Shown here in pieces: positions 1 through 7,061 of a stretch of DNA of 23,307 nucleotides. Position 1 is the stretch's first letter. Every line of letters begins with the position of its first letter. The DNA is from Deltaproteobacteria bacterium (GTDB lineage: Bacteria > Desulfobacterota > Desulfobaccia > Desulfobaccales > 0-14-0-80-60-11), in contig JAKAGH010000006.1 of NCBI GenBank assembly GCA_021817645.1, positions 1 through 23,307 on the forward strand, given 5' to 3'. The translations under genes and the position numbers were made by a program. Below the pieces are notes generated by a model. It made no database searches. It was not told where the DNA came from and saw only the letters and a list, made by a program, of their open reading frames with translations.

Positions 1-764
1 ATAATGGCGATGGTAACCGGATCATCCCGGTCAGGAAGGGATGCCGGGATGACCGGCATGGGCAGGGGAGGGGCCTGGGAGGCTACCTGCCAGAGGCCCT
101 CCAGGTCCAGGTACCTTTGGGCCAGATCCCGGGCCGTGGTCACCGCCCGGATGGCGGTGGCGTGTTCCTGGGGTGGCACCAGCCCCATGTGCCGCTCGGG
201 GAAGACGGCGCATTTCAGACGCGGGATTGCGCCCAGCACCGGGATGCCGCAGTAGCGTTCGATGGTGCTGCGGATCAGGGATTCGTGGCGCGGGCGGGCA
301 ATCTGGTTGAGAATGACACCGCTGATGGGCGTCTGCGGATCGAAATGCTGGCACCCCAACACCATCGCCGCGGTGGTGCGGGTGCGCATGGTGCAGTCCA
401 CCACCAGCACCACCGGGGTGCTCAGGAACTTGGCCAGCTCGGCGGTACTGTAAGTGCCCGCGGCGTCCAGGCCGTCATATAGACCCCGATTGCCTTCTAT
501 CAGGACGGCGTCAGCCTGGGCGGCGTGGCGGGCCACCATGGCCATAATCTGGTCCCCCTCCATCAGGAAGGGGTCCAGATTATGACTGGGGCAGCCGGCA
601 GCCAGGGCGTGCCAGGCGGGGTCGATATAGTCTGGCCCCTTCTTGAAAGGGACCAGACGTCGCCCCTGGTCGCGCCAGGCGGCCAGAAGCCCCAGAGTCA
701 GGGTGGTCTTGCCAGCCCCGCCCCGGAGAGCTGCCAGCAGCAGCCGGGGACAGGGCTGATTCAT
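1..764 (-). CDS. dsrN: Cobyrinate a,c-diamide synthase family protein (DsrN type), 3' end missing
   Basis: This is an open frame of 254 codons from ATG (764-762) to the window edge with no stop, so the C-terminal part lies outside. Near the N-terminus is a P-loop (LRGGAGKTT), followed by KKGPDYIDPAW and then LIEGNRGLYDG. These are signatures of the ATP-dependent CbiA/CobB glutamine amidotransferases, whose glutaminase domain would be in the missing half. CbiA amidates cobyrinate. The homologue encoded in dsr operons (DsrN) is thought to amidate siroheme to the siroamide form found in dissimilatory sulfite reductase. The start overlaps the dsrD stop by one base (TGATG), which implies translational coupling. 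The dsr context favours DsrN over a vitamin B12 biosynthesis role, but the fold alone does not decide this. Confidence 0.88.
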   Translation of the reverse strand, partial: MNQPCPRLLLAALRGGAGKTTLTLGLLAAWRDQGRRLVPFKKGPDYIDPAWHALAAGCPSHNLDPFLMEGDQIMAMVARHAAQADAVLIEGNRGLYDGLDAAGTYSTAELAKFLSTPVVLVVDCTMRTRTTAAMVLGCQHFDPQTPISGVILNQIARPRHESLIRSTIERYCGIPVLGAIPRLKCAVFPERHMGLVPPQEHATAIRAVTTARDLAQRYLDLEGLWQVASQAPPLPMPVIPASLPDRDDPVTIAI

Positions 765-1006
765 CAATGCTTTGCGGCGCCTTCTTCGTGGGGAATTTCG
801 ACGAAGCTTCCACCGAAGTAGGTGTAGACACAGCGGCCGGTGTCAATCAGCTCCTTGATGGCGAACTTGACCATGGTCTTGTCCTGATCAGGATGCTCTT
901 TGAGCACGGCTTTCTGAAGGTCCATGGCTTTAAGCTGTTTCTTGCCCTGAGCCTTGAGCACCAACTGGTAAATGAATTCCACCAACTCTTCTTTAGAAAG
1001 TGCCAT
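764..1006 (-). CDS. dsrD: DsrD, small activator of dissimilatory sulfite reductase
   Basis: The product has 80 residues, the usual DsrD size, and begins MALSKEELVEFIYQL. It has the family's winged-helix layout: two N-terminal helices rich in Lys and Glu, a central helix (DKTMVKFAIKELIDTG) and a C-terminal beta wing (CVYTYFGGSFVEIP). DsrD is a cytoplasmic protein reported to stimulate DsrAB activity allosterically; it was earlier proposed to bind DNA. It lies 13 bases downstream of dsrB and overlaps the start of dsrN, so it belongs to the same transcript. dsrD is typical of reductive-type dsr operons, so its presence supports sulfite reduction rather than sulfur oxidation, with known exceptions among disproportionating or cable-type bacteria. 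Confidence 0.93.
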   Translation of the reverse strand: MALSKEELVEFIYQLVLKAQGKKQLKAMDLQKAVLKEHPDQDKTMVKFAIKELIDTGRCVYTYFGGSFVEIPHEEGAAKH

Positions 1007-1019
1007 TTATCCCACCTGC

Positions 1020-2090
1020 CTAGAATTTAAAATGCATCGACGTCCGGTAGGTGTCATAAGCCCAACGGTAGTCGTCAATGTGCTGGAAGGTGAAGGGGAT
1101 TTCGCAAACCTCGAAGAATTTTTCCCAACCGATACGCTCGACCCACTCGCCCACGCGTTCCCACTTGTTGGCGCCTTCGGCGTACTTGGTGAGAATCTTG
1201 CGGATGGCCTGGGTAACTTCCGGCCACCGGGGAGGATTATTGGGCAGATAGGGCACCGCCAGCTTGGAGAACATGGGCGGGGTCTTGGAGTTGGAGACCT
1301 TACCGCCTACCAGCAGGGCCACGCCGCCTTTTTGAGCATCGAACACCGGCAGGGCCGGGCACATGGTGTAGCAGTTGCCGCAGTACATGCAGCGCTCTTC
1401 GTTGATCACCACGCTCTTCAGGTTCTTGTCCGGATGCGGGCGGATAGCGCCGGTGGGGCAAGCAGAGATGGTGGTGGGGATTTCGCACAGATGGCGCAGT
1501 TTTTCGTGGGCCACCTTGGGCGGGGTGCGGTGGATGCCCAGGATGGCGATGTCGGAGCAGTGCACCGCGCCGCACATGTTCAGGCAGCAGGCCAGGGCGA
1601 TACGCACCTGGGCCGGCAGCTTATGGCTGCCGAAGTATTCATACAGATCGTCCATCACGGACTTGACGATGCCGGAGGCGTCGATGGCCGGGGTATGGCA
1701 GTGGACCCAACCCTGGGTGTGGACGATGTTGCTCAACGAGTGCCCGGTGGCGCCAATGGGCACACCGATTTTTTTGCAGGCATCCTTGACGCCGGCGATC
1801 TTGCTCTGGTCGGTGAGCAGGAACTCAACGTTGTTCCGGCTGGTGAAACGCATATAGCCGTCGCAGAATTTGTCGGCGATATCGCACAGTTCTTTGACGA
1901 AATCGGTGGTTACCAGGCGGGCGGAACCGCCCCGGACGGAGAAAATCTTGGCGCCGGATTCGGACACGTGCATCAGCACGCCGGGCTCCAGGATTTCATG
2001 ATATTTCCACTTGCCGTAGTTGTCTTTGATGACCGGGGGCAAGAATTGATCAAAATGTGGAGGGCCAATATCAGTGACACGTTCAGCCAT
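1020..2090 (-). CDS. dsrB: Dissimilatory sulfite reductase subunit beta
   Basis: The product has 356 residues. DsrB forms the cytoplasmic alpha2beta2 sulfite reductase with DsrA, which reduces sulfite with electrons delivered through DsrC and the membrane complex DsrMKJOP. The catalytic siroheme is bound in the beta subunit. Visible signatures are NIVHTQGWVHCHTPAID, the siroheme/[4Fe-4S] cysteine region ALACCLNMCGAVHCSD, and a ferredoxin-type cluster motif CMYCGNCYTMCP. The ATG start is preceded by a purine-rich AGGAGGAGAAGG. The length and C-terminus (HIDDYRWAYDTYRTSMHF) match full-length bacterial DsrB, so the gene looks intact. It lies 60 bases downstream of dsrA with a hairpin between them and 13 bases upstream of dsrD. 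Confidence 0.97.
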   Translation of the reverse strand: MAERVTDIGPPHFDQFLPPVIKDNYGKWKYHEILEPGVLMHVSESGAKIFSVRGGSARLVTTDFVKELCDIADKFCDGYMRFTSRNNVEFLLTDQSKIAGVKDACKKIGVPIGATGHSLSNIVHTQGWVHCHTPAIDASGIVKSVMDDLYEYFGSHKLPAQVRIALACCLNMCGAVHCSDIAILGIHRTPPKVAHEKLRHLCEIPTTISACPTGAIRPHPDKNLKSVVINEERCMYCGNCYTMCPALPVFDAQKGGVALLVGGKVSNSKTPPMFSKLAVPYLPNNPPRWPEVTQAIRKILTKYAEGANKWERVGEWVERIGWEKFFEVCEIPFTFQHIDDYRWAYDTYRTSMHFKF

Positions 2091-2118
2091 TTTTCCTTCT
2101 CCTCCTGTAGTATTTCGG

Positions 2119-2142
2119 CATTAGGCGAAAGAGGGCCTAATG
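2119..2142 (-). promoter_or_regulatory. Hairpin in the dsrA-dsrB spacer
   Basis: A perfect 8-bp inverted repeat (CATTAGGC / GCCTAATG, loop 8 nt) sits between the dsrA stop and the dsrB ribosome-binding site. No T-run follows it on the minus strand, so it is not an obvious terminator. By inference it could stabilise the end of a processed dsrA message or tune the dsrA:dsrB ratio. It may also be fortuitous. Confidence 0.5.
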
Positions 2143-2150
2143 GAGATTGC

Positions 2151-3392
2151 TTATAGTTTGATGTACTTGCGGCCAGCAGCCTCGGCCTCGAAGTCTTCCG
2201 CATGCCAGAAGAAGAAGGGGTTGGCACGGGGAGTCCGGACGGTCTGGGCAGGGGGTTCCAGGCCCACGGCCTTGAAGAAGCTCCGCATCCCTAAGCGCAG
2301 CATCAATTCGCCCACGCGCTCCCGGTTCTTGCCGTTTTCCGACCACCACTCGTGAATGGCGGCGATCAGCTCTTTGATCTCATCATAGGGGGCTTCCATG
2401 GGCATAAAGGGCACGATGACCCAGCTCATCTGGGCGCCTTCCAGGATGGGGGCGTGGGAGCCCTGAAGCAGGGTGGCGCCGGTCTCGGTGCCGATGCGCA
2501 GGGCCTGAGGCATTAAGCTGATGCAGTGCATGCAATGGTTGCAGTTCTTGTTGTCGATGGTCAGCTTGCCGCCGTCATACTTCATGCAGGCGGTGGGGCA
2601 CAGGTCGGTGACGTCGGCCTTGACATCCAGCTTGGCATAAGGAGAGCCGCCGCCCCTGGGTTTCAGTTCGCCGCCGGCATAGGCCTTCACTGCCGCCTGG
2701 TCGATGCGGATGTCGTCCTTCCAGACGCCGATGACACTCAGGTCGGCCCGGGCCACGGAGGCCACGCAGTCATTGGGGCAACCGGAGCATTTGATCTTGT
2801 ACTTATACGGGAAGGACGGACGGTGCATATCGAACTGGAATTCCTGCGTGAGCTGGTAGCACAGGTCCATGGTGTCATAGCAGGCGTATTCGCACCGGGC
2901 TTTGCCCAGGCAGCAGCTGGGGGTCCGCATGGCGGAGCCGGAGCCGCCCAGATCCCAACCCTTGGCGGTCAGTTCGGCAAAGCAGGGTTCCAGTTCATCG
3001 GTGGTGGTGCCCAAAAAGACCATGTCACCGGTGGAGCCGTGCACGTTCAGGATGCTGGAGCCGTGCCGGTCCCAAATGTCACACAGGTCCCGCAGGGCCT
3101 TAGTGGTATAGAACCAGCCTGAGGGCTGGTTGACGCGGACGGTGTGGAAGTGTTCGACGCCGGGGAATTCGTCCGGCAGGTCGGAGTAACGGCCGATGAT
3201 GCCGGAGCCGTAACCCAGGACGCCCACGATGCCGCCGTGTTTCCAGTGGGTGATCTTGTCCTTATAGGAGCGATCCAATTGCCGCAGTAAATCCTTGGCC
3301 GCGGGCTTTCTTGCGGCCGCCCGCTTCAAATCCTTCACGAAGCTGGGCCATGGTCCGGTTTCTAGTTTGTCTAACAGTGGGGTATCGGACAT
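2151..3392 (-). CDS. dsrA: Dissimilatory sulfite reductase subunit alpha
   Basis: The product has 413 residues starting MSDTPLLDKLETGPWPSF, the conserved DsrA N-terminus. Motifs in order are THWKHGGIVGV (about residue 48), FHTVRVNQPSG (82-92) and the cluster/siroheme cysteines CLGKARC (161-167) and CPNDC (205-209). An inserted ferredoxin domain follows, with C265, C284, C287 and C290. In characterised enzymes the alpha-subunit sirohaem site is structural or inactive while beta carries catalysis. The ATG has a good Shine-Dalgarno (AGGAG, 7-nt spacing). A promoter-like sequence lies about 66 bases upstream, so dsrA is probably the first gene of the operon. The frame is intact with no missing motif. 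Confidence 0.97.
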   Translation of the reverse strand: MSDTPLLDKLETGPWPSFVKDLKRAAARKPAAKDLLRQLDRSYKDKITHWKHGGIVGVLGYGSGIIGRYSDLPDEFPGVEHFHTVRVNQPSGWFYTTKALRDLCDIWDRHGSSILNVHGSTGDMVFLGTTTDELEPCFAELTAKGWDLGGSGSAMRTPSCCLGKARCEYACYDTMDLCYQLTQEFQFDMHRPSFPYKYKIKCSGCPNDCVASVARADLSVIGVWKDDIRIDQAAVKAYAGGELKPRGGGSPYAKLDVKADVTDLCPTACMKYDGGKLTIDNKNCNHCMHCISLMPQALRIGTETGATLLQGSHAPILEGAQMSWVIVPFMPMEAPYDEIKELIAAIHEWWSENGKNRERVGELMLRLGMRSFFKAVGLEPPAQTVRTPRANPFFFWHAEDFEAEAAGRKYIKL

Positions 3393-3457
3393 GAAACTCT
3401 CCTCCCTCTCTTAATGGTCTTCAAAGGGCTTATCCTTTTTTTCACAAAATCTTTCCT

Positions 3458-3486
3458 ATCTCATAACATCACAAGCGATTTGTCAA
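3458..3486 (-). promoter_or_regulatory. Predicted sigma-70-type promoter of the dsr operon
   Basis: On the minus strand a perfect -35 hexamer TTGACA (3486-3481) is followed after 17 bases by TGAGAT (3463-3458), 4 of 6 matches to TATAAT. Transcription would start near 3451, giving a leader of about 60 bases before dsrA. The element lies in the 109-base, AT-rich spacer between the M16 gene and dsrA. The call is by motif only. Confidence 0.5.
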
Positions 3487-3501
3487 CTAAAAAATATGGA
3501 C

Positions 3502-4815
3502 TTAATTTTGGGCAATTATCTCCACGGGCCCTAGGGCCTCCAGGTCCTTGGCGCATAGGGCCGCGGGCCCCACCACCAGCGCCGTCAGGGAGTCCGGCTG
3601 CAAATGCTTCCGGGCCGCTTCCCGGGCCGCGTCCGGGGTGACTTCCTGGATGCGCTGCCGGTATTGCTGGAGATAATCCCAGCCCAGATCATAAAGATCC
3701 ATGGACACCACCCGGCTGCCGATCTGCCGCGCGGTCTCCAGCCCCAGGGGAAAGTGCCCCACATAATAGCTCTGGGCCTCGGCCAGTTCCTGCTCGGTAA
3801 CGCCGGCTTCCTTGACCTCTTGCACCACGGCTTTGATCTCTTTGACCACCAGCGCGGTTTGGGCCGCGGGAGTAAAGGTGCTGATCACAAAAGGGCCGGG
3901 CGCCCGGCGGAAGTGGAAGGTGCTGCGGATGCCGTAAGTGCACCCCAGGTCGGAGCGGATCCTGCTCATCAGCCGGGAGGAAAATCCACCTTCCCCCAAA
4001 ATGTAGTTCACCAGCCGCAGGGCAAAGTAATCCGGGTGGGACCGGGGCAAGCCCAGGTGCCCCAGACGGATTTCGCTCTGGGTCAGATCCGGGCGGTCCA
4101 GCAGATAAAGACCGGGAGAGCAAAGCCGCTCCGGCGCCCGGGTGTAAGGCGCACTGGCCGGGCCGCCGCCCTGCCACCCCTGCCAGGCTTTCCCGGCTTC
4201 CTCCGTCATCCGGGCAAAAGACGACATGCCCACCACCACCAGAGTGGAGTCCGCCGGGGTGAATTCCCGGCGGTAAAAGTCCTGCAGGTCAGTGAGGCCG
4301 ATGTTTTTCAGGGTCTCCAGGTCCCCGGTCGGAGGATGGCCATAAGGCGCGTCACCGAAAAAGAGGCGGGTAAAACGGCGATTCGCGACTTCCCGGGGAT
4401 CGTCCAGCAGGTGGGCCAGCTCCGCGCGGCGCCTCTCCTGGAGCAGGGGGAACTCCTCGGCCGGAAACGCCGGCGTCTGCACGATCTCCGCCAGGGTGGC
4501 CATGAGCTCCGGGAAGTCCTCGGCCAACCCTTCCAGGCCCACAATGGTGGCGTCCCAACCGCTCCGGGAAGACAGGGACGCTCCCCGGGCTTCGATATCC
4601 GTGGCCAGCTCCAATTGGGAGCGCTTCCCGGTGCCCAGGGTGAGCATCTCCGCGGCACAGTCCGCCACCCCCGCTTTGCCAGGAGGATCAGCTTCGCTGC
4701 CCCGTTTGGCCATAAAAGTGATGCTCACCCAGGGGACCCGGTCATACTCCACTCCCAAAAAACGCAACCCCCCGGGCAAAACCGCCTGTTGAATCTCCGG
4801 AACATATCCTGCCAT
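3502..4815 (-). CDS. M16-family peptidase-like protein, non-catalytic subunit
   Basis: The product has 437 residues. The start chosen is ATG 4815 (MAGYVPEIQ), because ATAAGGATT provides a Shine-Dalgarno about 8 bases upstream; the longer TTG-initiated frame begins inside a repeat array. M16 proteins have paired alpha/beta domains. Here the position of the zinc motif HxxEH reads GVADCAAEML (about residues 49-58), so both histidines and the catalytic glutamate are absent. The C-terminal half keeps the Arg/Tyr substrate-binding segment (RLMSRIRSDLGCTYG). This matches the inactive partner of heterodimeric bacterial M16 proteases, and a zinc-motif-bearing M16 gene lies two genes upstream. No signal peptide is evident. 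The substrate is unknown. Confidence 0.85.
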   Translation of the reverse strand: MAGYVPEIQQAVLPGGLRFLGVEYDRVPWVSITFMAKRGSEADPPGKAGVADCAAEMLTLGTGKRSQLELATDIEARGASLSSRSGWDATIVGLEGLAEDFPELMATLAEIVQTPAFPAEEFPLLQERRRAELAHLLDDPREVANRRFTRLFFGDAPYGHPPTGDLETLKNIGLTDLQDFYRREFTPADSTLVVVGMSSFARMTEEAGKAWQGWQGGGPASAPYTRAPERLCSPGLYLLDRPDLTQSEIRLGHLGLPRSHPDYFALRLVNYILGEGGFSSRLMSRIRSDLGCTYGIRSTFHFRRAPGPFVISTFTPAAQTALVVKEIKAVVQEVKEAGVTEQELAEAQSYYVGHFPLGLETARQIGSRVVSMDLYDLGWDYLQQYRQRIQEVTPDAAREAARKHLQPDSLTALVVGPAALCAKDLEALGPVEIIAQN

Positions 4816-4835
4816 GGCGTTAATCCTTATTTTCA

Positions 4836-4916
4836 GTTCAAGGTTCAAAGTTCAAAGTTCCAGGTTAGAGGTTCGAAGCTCAACTTCGAACTGGGAACCA
4901 GGAACTTGAAACTTTC
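4836..4916. repeat. Heptanucleotide array with fold-back symmetry (GTTCAAA family)
   Basis: From 4836 six consecutive 7-base units of the form GTTCNNN or a close variant run to 4877 (GTTCAAG, GTTCAAA twice, GTTCCAG, GTTAGAG, GTTCGAA). From about 4882 to 4916 the same heptads run on the opposite strand. The centre is an 8-bp perfect stem GTTCGAAG / CTTCGAAC (4871-4878 and 4884-4891). The array covers the 3' end of the CAP gene and the spacer before the M16 gene. Confidence 0.85.
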
Positions 4917-5521
4917 GCCTTGATATGAGTGATTACTTCCCTAAAGTTGAAGGCCTTAGACTTCCCCACAAATTCCTGGGTGGCTCGAATCGAATGCTGG
5001 CGGGCTGAGACCCCCACCCCTAAATGGGTATAATCGGGGCTGAGGAGATTGGCCCGATGGCCGGGGCTGGTCATCCAGGAATCCAAGATTTCTTGGGCAA
5101 CCTGCTGCGCTCTGGCAGGATTATAGCCGAACGCGCTCCAAATATTTTCCCCCACCACATAGAACCGGTGGGAATAGTGGTCGGAGATGCGTTCATCAAA
5201 GGAGATACCATCGGGCGTGGTATGATCAAAGAACTGCCGCACCAGCATGTCATCGCTATAAGCCCGGGCCGTTTGCCGCAGCTCCTCATCTTTGGCCAAA
5301 GGGGCCAGCCCTCTGGCCTGCCTGGCCTGGTTGGTCAATGCAAAAACCAGGTCTTCTACTTTCGCTAAATGCTTCACCCCCGGTGGCGCCAAAGCCGGCT
5401 GCACCTGATGAATTACCGGCGGGGGAAATATCTGGTCCACGGAAGGCAGCCTGGGACAAAAAGCCAAAAGGCCCGCCATTAAAGAGCAGATTATTATTAA
5501 TTTCAAGATCATCGATCTCAT
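4880..5521 (-). CDS. Secreted CAP-domain (SCP/YkwD-like) protein
   Basis: The product has 213 residues from ATG 5521; an alternative ATG at 5512 and a TTG at 5554 are possible and no start has a clear ribosome-binding site. The N-terminus (MRSMILKLIIICSLMAGLLAF) is a signal peptide. A Cys follows but the lipobox is imperfect. The CAP domain spans roughly residues 55-195, with FALTNQARQARGLAPL, QFFDHTTPDG, VVGENIW and SWMTSPGHRANLL; the conserved His, Glu and His of the CAP cavity are present. Bacterial CAP proteins are extracytoplasmic and of unsettled biochemical function. The last ten residues and the TGA are encoded by the heptad repeat array, so the tail is probably not part of the ancestral protein. 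The gene sits between two M16 protease genes. Confidence 0.85.
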   Translation of the reverse strand: MRSMILKLIIICSLMAGLLAFCPRLPSVDQIFPPPVIHQVQPALAPPGVKHLAKVEDLVFALTNQARQARGLAPLAKDEELRQTARAYSDDMLVRQFFDHTTPDGISFDERISDHYSHRFYVVGENIWSAFGYNPARAQQVAQEILDSWMTSPGHRANLLSPDYTHLGVGVSARQHSIRATQEFVGKSKAFNFREVITHIKAKVSSSWFPVRS

Positions 5522-5575
5522 AATAAGCCGATTATTCAAGGCCACCAATGACAACTTCCCATGGTTTAGCTTTTA

Positions 5576-5610
5576 CTGATCACTGACTACTGATCACTGA
5601 TCACTGACTA
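5576..5610. repeat. Perfect heptanucleotide tandem array (CTGATCA/CTGACTA)
   Basis: Five contiguous 7-base units read CTGATCA, CTGACTA, CTGATCA, CTGATCA, CTGACTA with no indels. The last unit supplies the TAG stop codon (5610-5608) of the upstream M16 gene on the minus strand. Same period, different sequence from the GTTCAAA arrays. Confidence 0.92.
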
Positions 5611-6936
5611 AACCATCTCCCCCAGGGCCTGGCTTTCTTCGGGGGACACGGGTTTCAAGGTTACGGTGGTGCGGTTGTCTTGACGCAAGTATTGTTGGGC
5701 CACCCTTTGCAAGTCCTCCAGGGTCACCGCCTCGTAAAGCTTGAGCAGCTGGTTGACCCGGCCGGCATCACCGGTTTTCAGATGGAAGAGGCCCACCAGC
5801 AGGCCCCGGTAGAAATTCTGGGCCAGGCCCCGCGCGGCCTGGGCCCGGAGCAGTTTCTTGGCCCGGGCCAGTTCTTCCGGCCGGGCGCCGTCTTGATGGA
5901 ACCGGGCCAGCGCGGCCCACAGGTCTTCTTCGAGTTGGGGCAAAGGTTGCCCGGGGGCGGCAATGGCGGTCAAGACCATCAGGTCTGCGTCTTCGCTGGT
6001 CCACGGGGGCGGCGCGATCTCCGCCTCCATCTCCACCGCCCGGCCCGGCCGCACGAACTCCTGGTAGAAGCGGGAGGATTTCCCCCCGGAGAGGATAATC
6101 GACAGGAGCGCCAGGGGATAGATGTCCGGGTGATCCATGCCGACGATATGAAACCCGGCGAACAGGGCCTCCACCTGGGCCACCTTTTTCAGCACCGCCC
6201 GGCGCTCACCCCGCTGGGGCGGCTCCTTAACTTTCAGGGGGAGCGGGGCCCCGGGACTGGGGATTTGCCCCAGGTGCCGGTCCACCAGGTCCCGGGCCGC
6301 ATCCGGCTTGACGTCCCCGGCAATGACCACTGACAGATTGCCGGGGTGATAATAGGTCCGGTAATAGGACAGGCATTCCCGCAAACCCATACGCTTGAGG
6401 TCCTGGTCCCAGCCGATTACCGGCCACTGGTAAGGATGCTGGGTATAAGCCGTGGCAAAGAGCTGCTCCAGGAGCAGACCGAAGGGACTGTCCACGGAGC
6501 GGAGTTTCCGTTCGCTGATGACCACCTGGAGCTCGGTCTGGAAATTCTCTTCATTCAGCTTGAGATTCGCCAGGCGGTCTGCCTCTAACTTAAGACCCAG
6601 TTCCAGGTGCTCCGCGGGCAGGTTTTCGAAATAGGAGGTATGATCCCGGGTGGTGAAGGCGTTGATCTCCCCGCCCTTGGCCTGGAGGATGCGGGAGAAT
6701 TCTTCCGGCCCCAGGGTCTCCGAGCCCCGGAACATCAGGTGTTCAAAAAGATGGCTGATGCCGGTGATGCCCTGGAGCTCATAGCGGGAGCCCACGTGGT
6801 AATGGAGCTGCAGGGAGACCATGGGCACCCGGGCATCGGGCAGCACGAACAACTGCAAACCATTATCCAGCCGGTAAGAGACGATTTCTATTTCCGGCTG
6901 CCAGGCCGCGGGGTCCAACTTTCGGGTCAAAGTCAT
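5608..6936 (-). CDS. M16-family zinc metallopeptidase, catalytic subunit
   Basis: The product has 442 residues from ATG 6936 (MTLTRKLDPA), chosen for the GGAGG Shine-Dalgarno six bases upstream; a longer TTG frame begins in repeat DNA. The inverted zinc motif HLFEH is at residues 62-66 with the third ligand Glu in VVISERK near residue 142, as in pitrilysin/mitochondrial processing peptidase relatives. The C-terminal half is the second M16 domain, with GGKSSRFYQEFVR. No signal peptide is evident. It probably pairs with the zinc-motif-lacking M16 protein encoded two genes downstream, as in other bacterial two-subunit M16 peptidases. The natural substrate cannot be told from sequence. Its stop codon falls in a heptad array. 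Confidence 0.9.
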   Translation of the reverse strand: MTLTRKLDPAAWQPEIEIVSYRLDNGLQLFVLPDARVPMVSLQLHYHVGSRYELQGITGISHLFEHLMFRGSETLGPEEFSRILQAKGGEINAFTTRDHTSYFENLPAEHLELGLKLEADRLANLKLNEENFQTELQVVISERKLRSVDSPFGLLLEQLFATAYTQHPYQWPVIGWDQDLKRMGLRECLSYYRTYYHPGNLSVVIAGDVKPDAARDLVDRHLGQIPSPGAPLPLKVKEPPQRGERRAVLKKVAQVEALFAGFHIVGMDHPDIYPLALLSIILSGGKSSRFYQEFVRPGRAVEMEAEIAPPPWTSEDADLMVLTAIAAPGQPLPQLEEDLWAALARFHQDGARPEELARAKKLLRAQAARGLAQNFYRGLLVGLFHLKTGDAGRVNQLLKLYEAVTLEDLQRVAQQYLRQDNRTTVTLKPVSPEESQALGEMV

Positions 6937-6968
6937 GCGAGTCCTCCAGGAGGAGCTGAGTGATAATA

Positions 6969-6989
6969 GTTCAAAGTTCAAGGTTCAAA
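6969..6989. repeat. Short GTTCAAA heptad array
   Basis: Three contiguous heptads (GTTCAAA, GTTCAAG, GTTCAAA) lie 32 bases upstream of the M16 start. They match the units of the array at 4836. Confidence 0.8.
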
Positions 6990-7001
6990 GTAATTAATCG
7001 A

Positions 7002-7054
7002 GTTCCCAAGCCAAGCTTCGGGTCCAAGTGCGTTCCCAAGCTCAGCTTGGGAAC
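7002..7054. repeat. GTTCCCAAGC palindromic repeat, one degenerate and one perfect copy
   Basis: At 7032-7054 an 11-bp perfect inverted repeat (GTTCCCAAGCT / AGCTTGGGAAC, one-base centre) is preceded at 7002 by a degenerate copy that starts GTTCCCAAGC. The inner 15 bases recur exactly at 23282-23296. Located just past the stop of the substrate-binding protein gene, it lacks a T-run and is unlikely to be a classical terminator. Confidence 0.85.
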
Positions 7055-7061
7055 GAGAATA

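Noticed and set aside
972..2156. Long plus-strand open frame opposite dsrB (394 codons)
   Set aside because: It is the antisense shadow of dsrB, with no family resemblance, and the minus-strand product is a clear DsrB.
4816..4848. Longer TTG-initiated frame for the non-catalytic M16 gene
   Set aside because: It begins inside the heptad array and lacks a ribosome-binding site, while ATG 4815 has AAGGA at good spacing.
3604..4923. Long plus-strand open frame opposite the M16 gene (439 codons)
   Set aside because: It is an antisense shadow caused by high GC content; the composition is rich in Gly, His and Arg and has no recognisable domain.
6937..6981. Longer TTG-initiated frame for the catalytic M16 gene
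   Set aside because: The extension is repeat-derived and the ATG at 6936 has a GGAGG six bases upstream.
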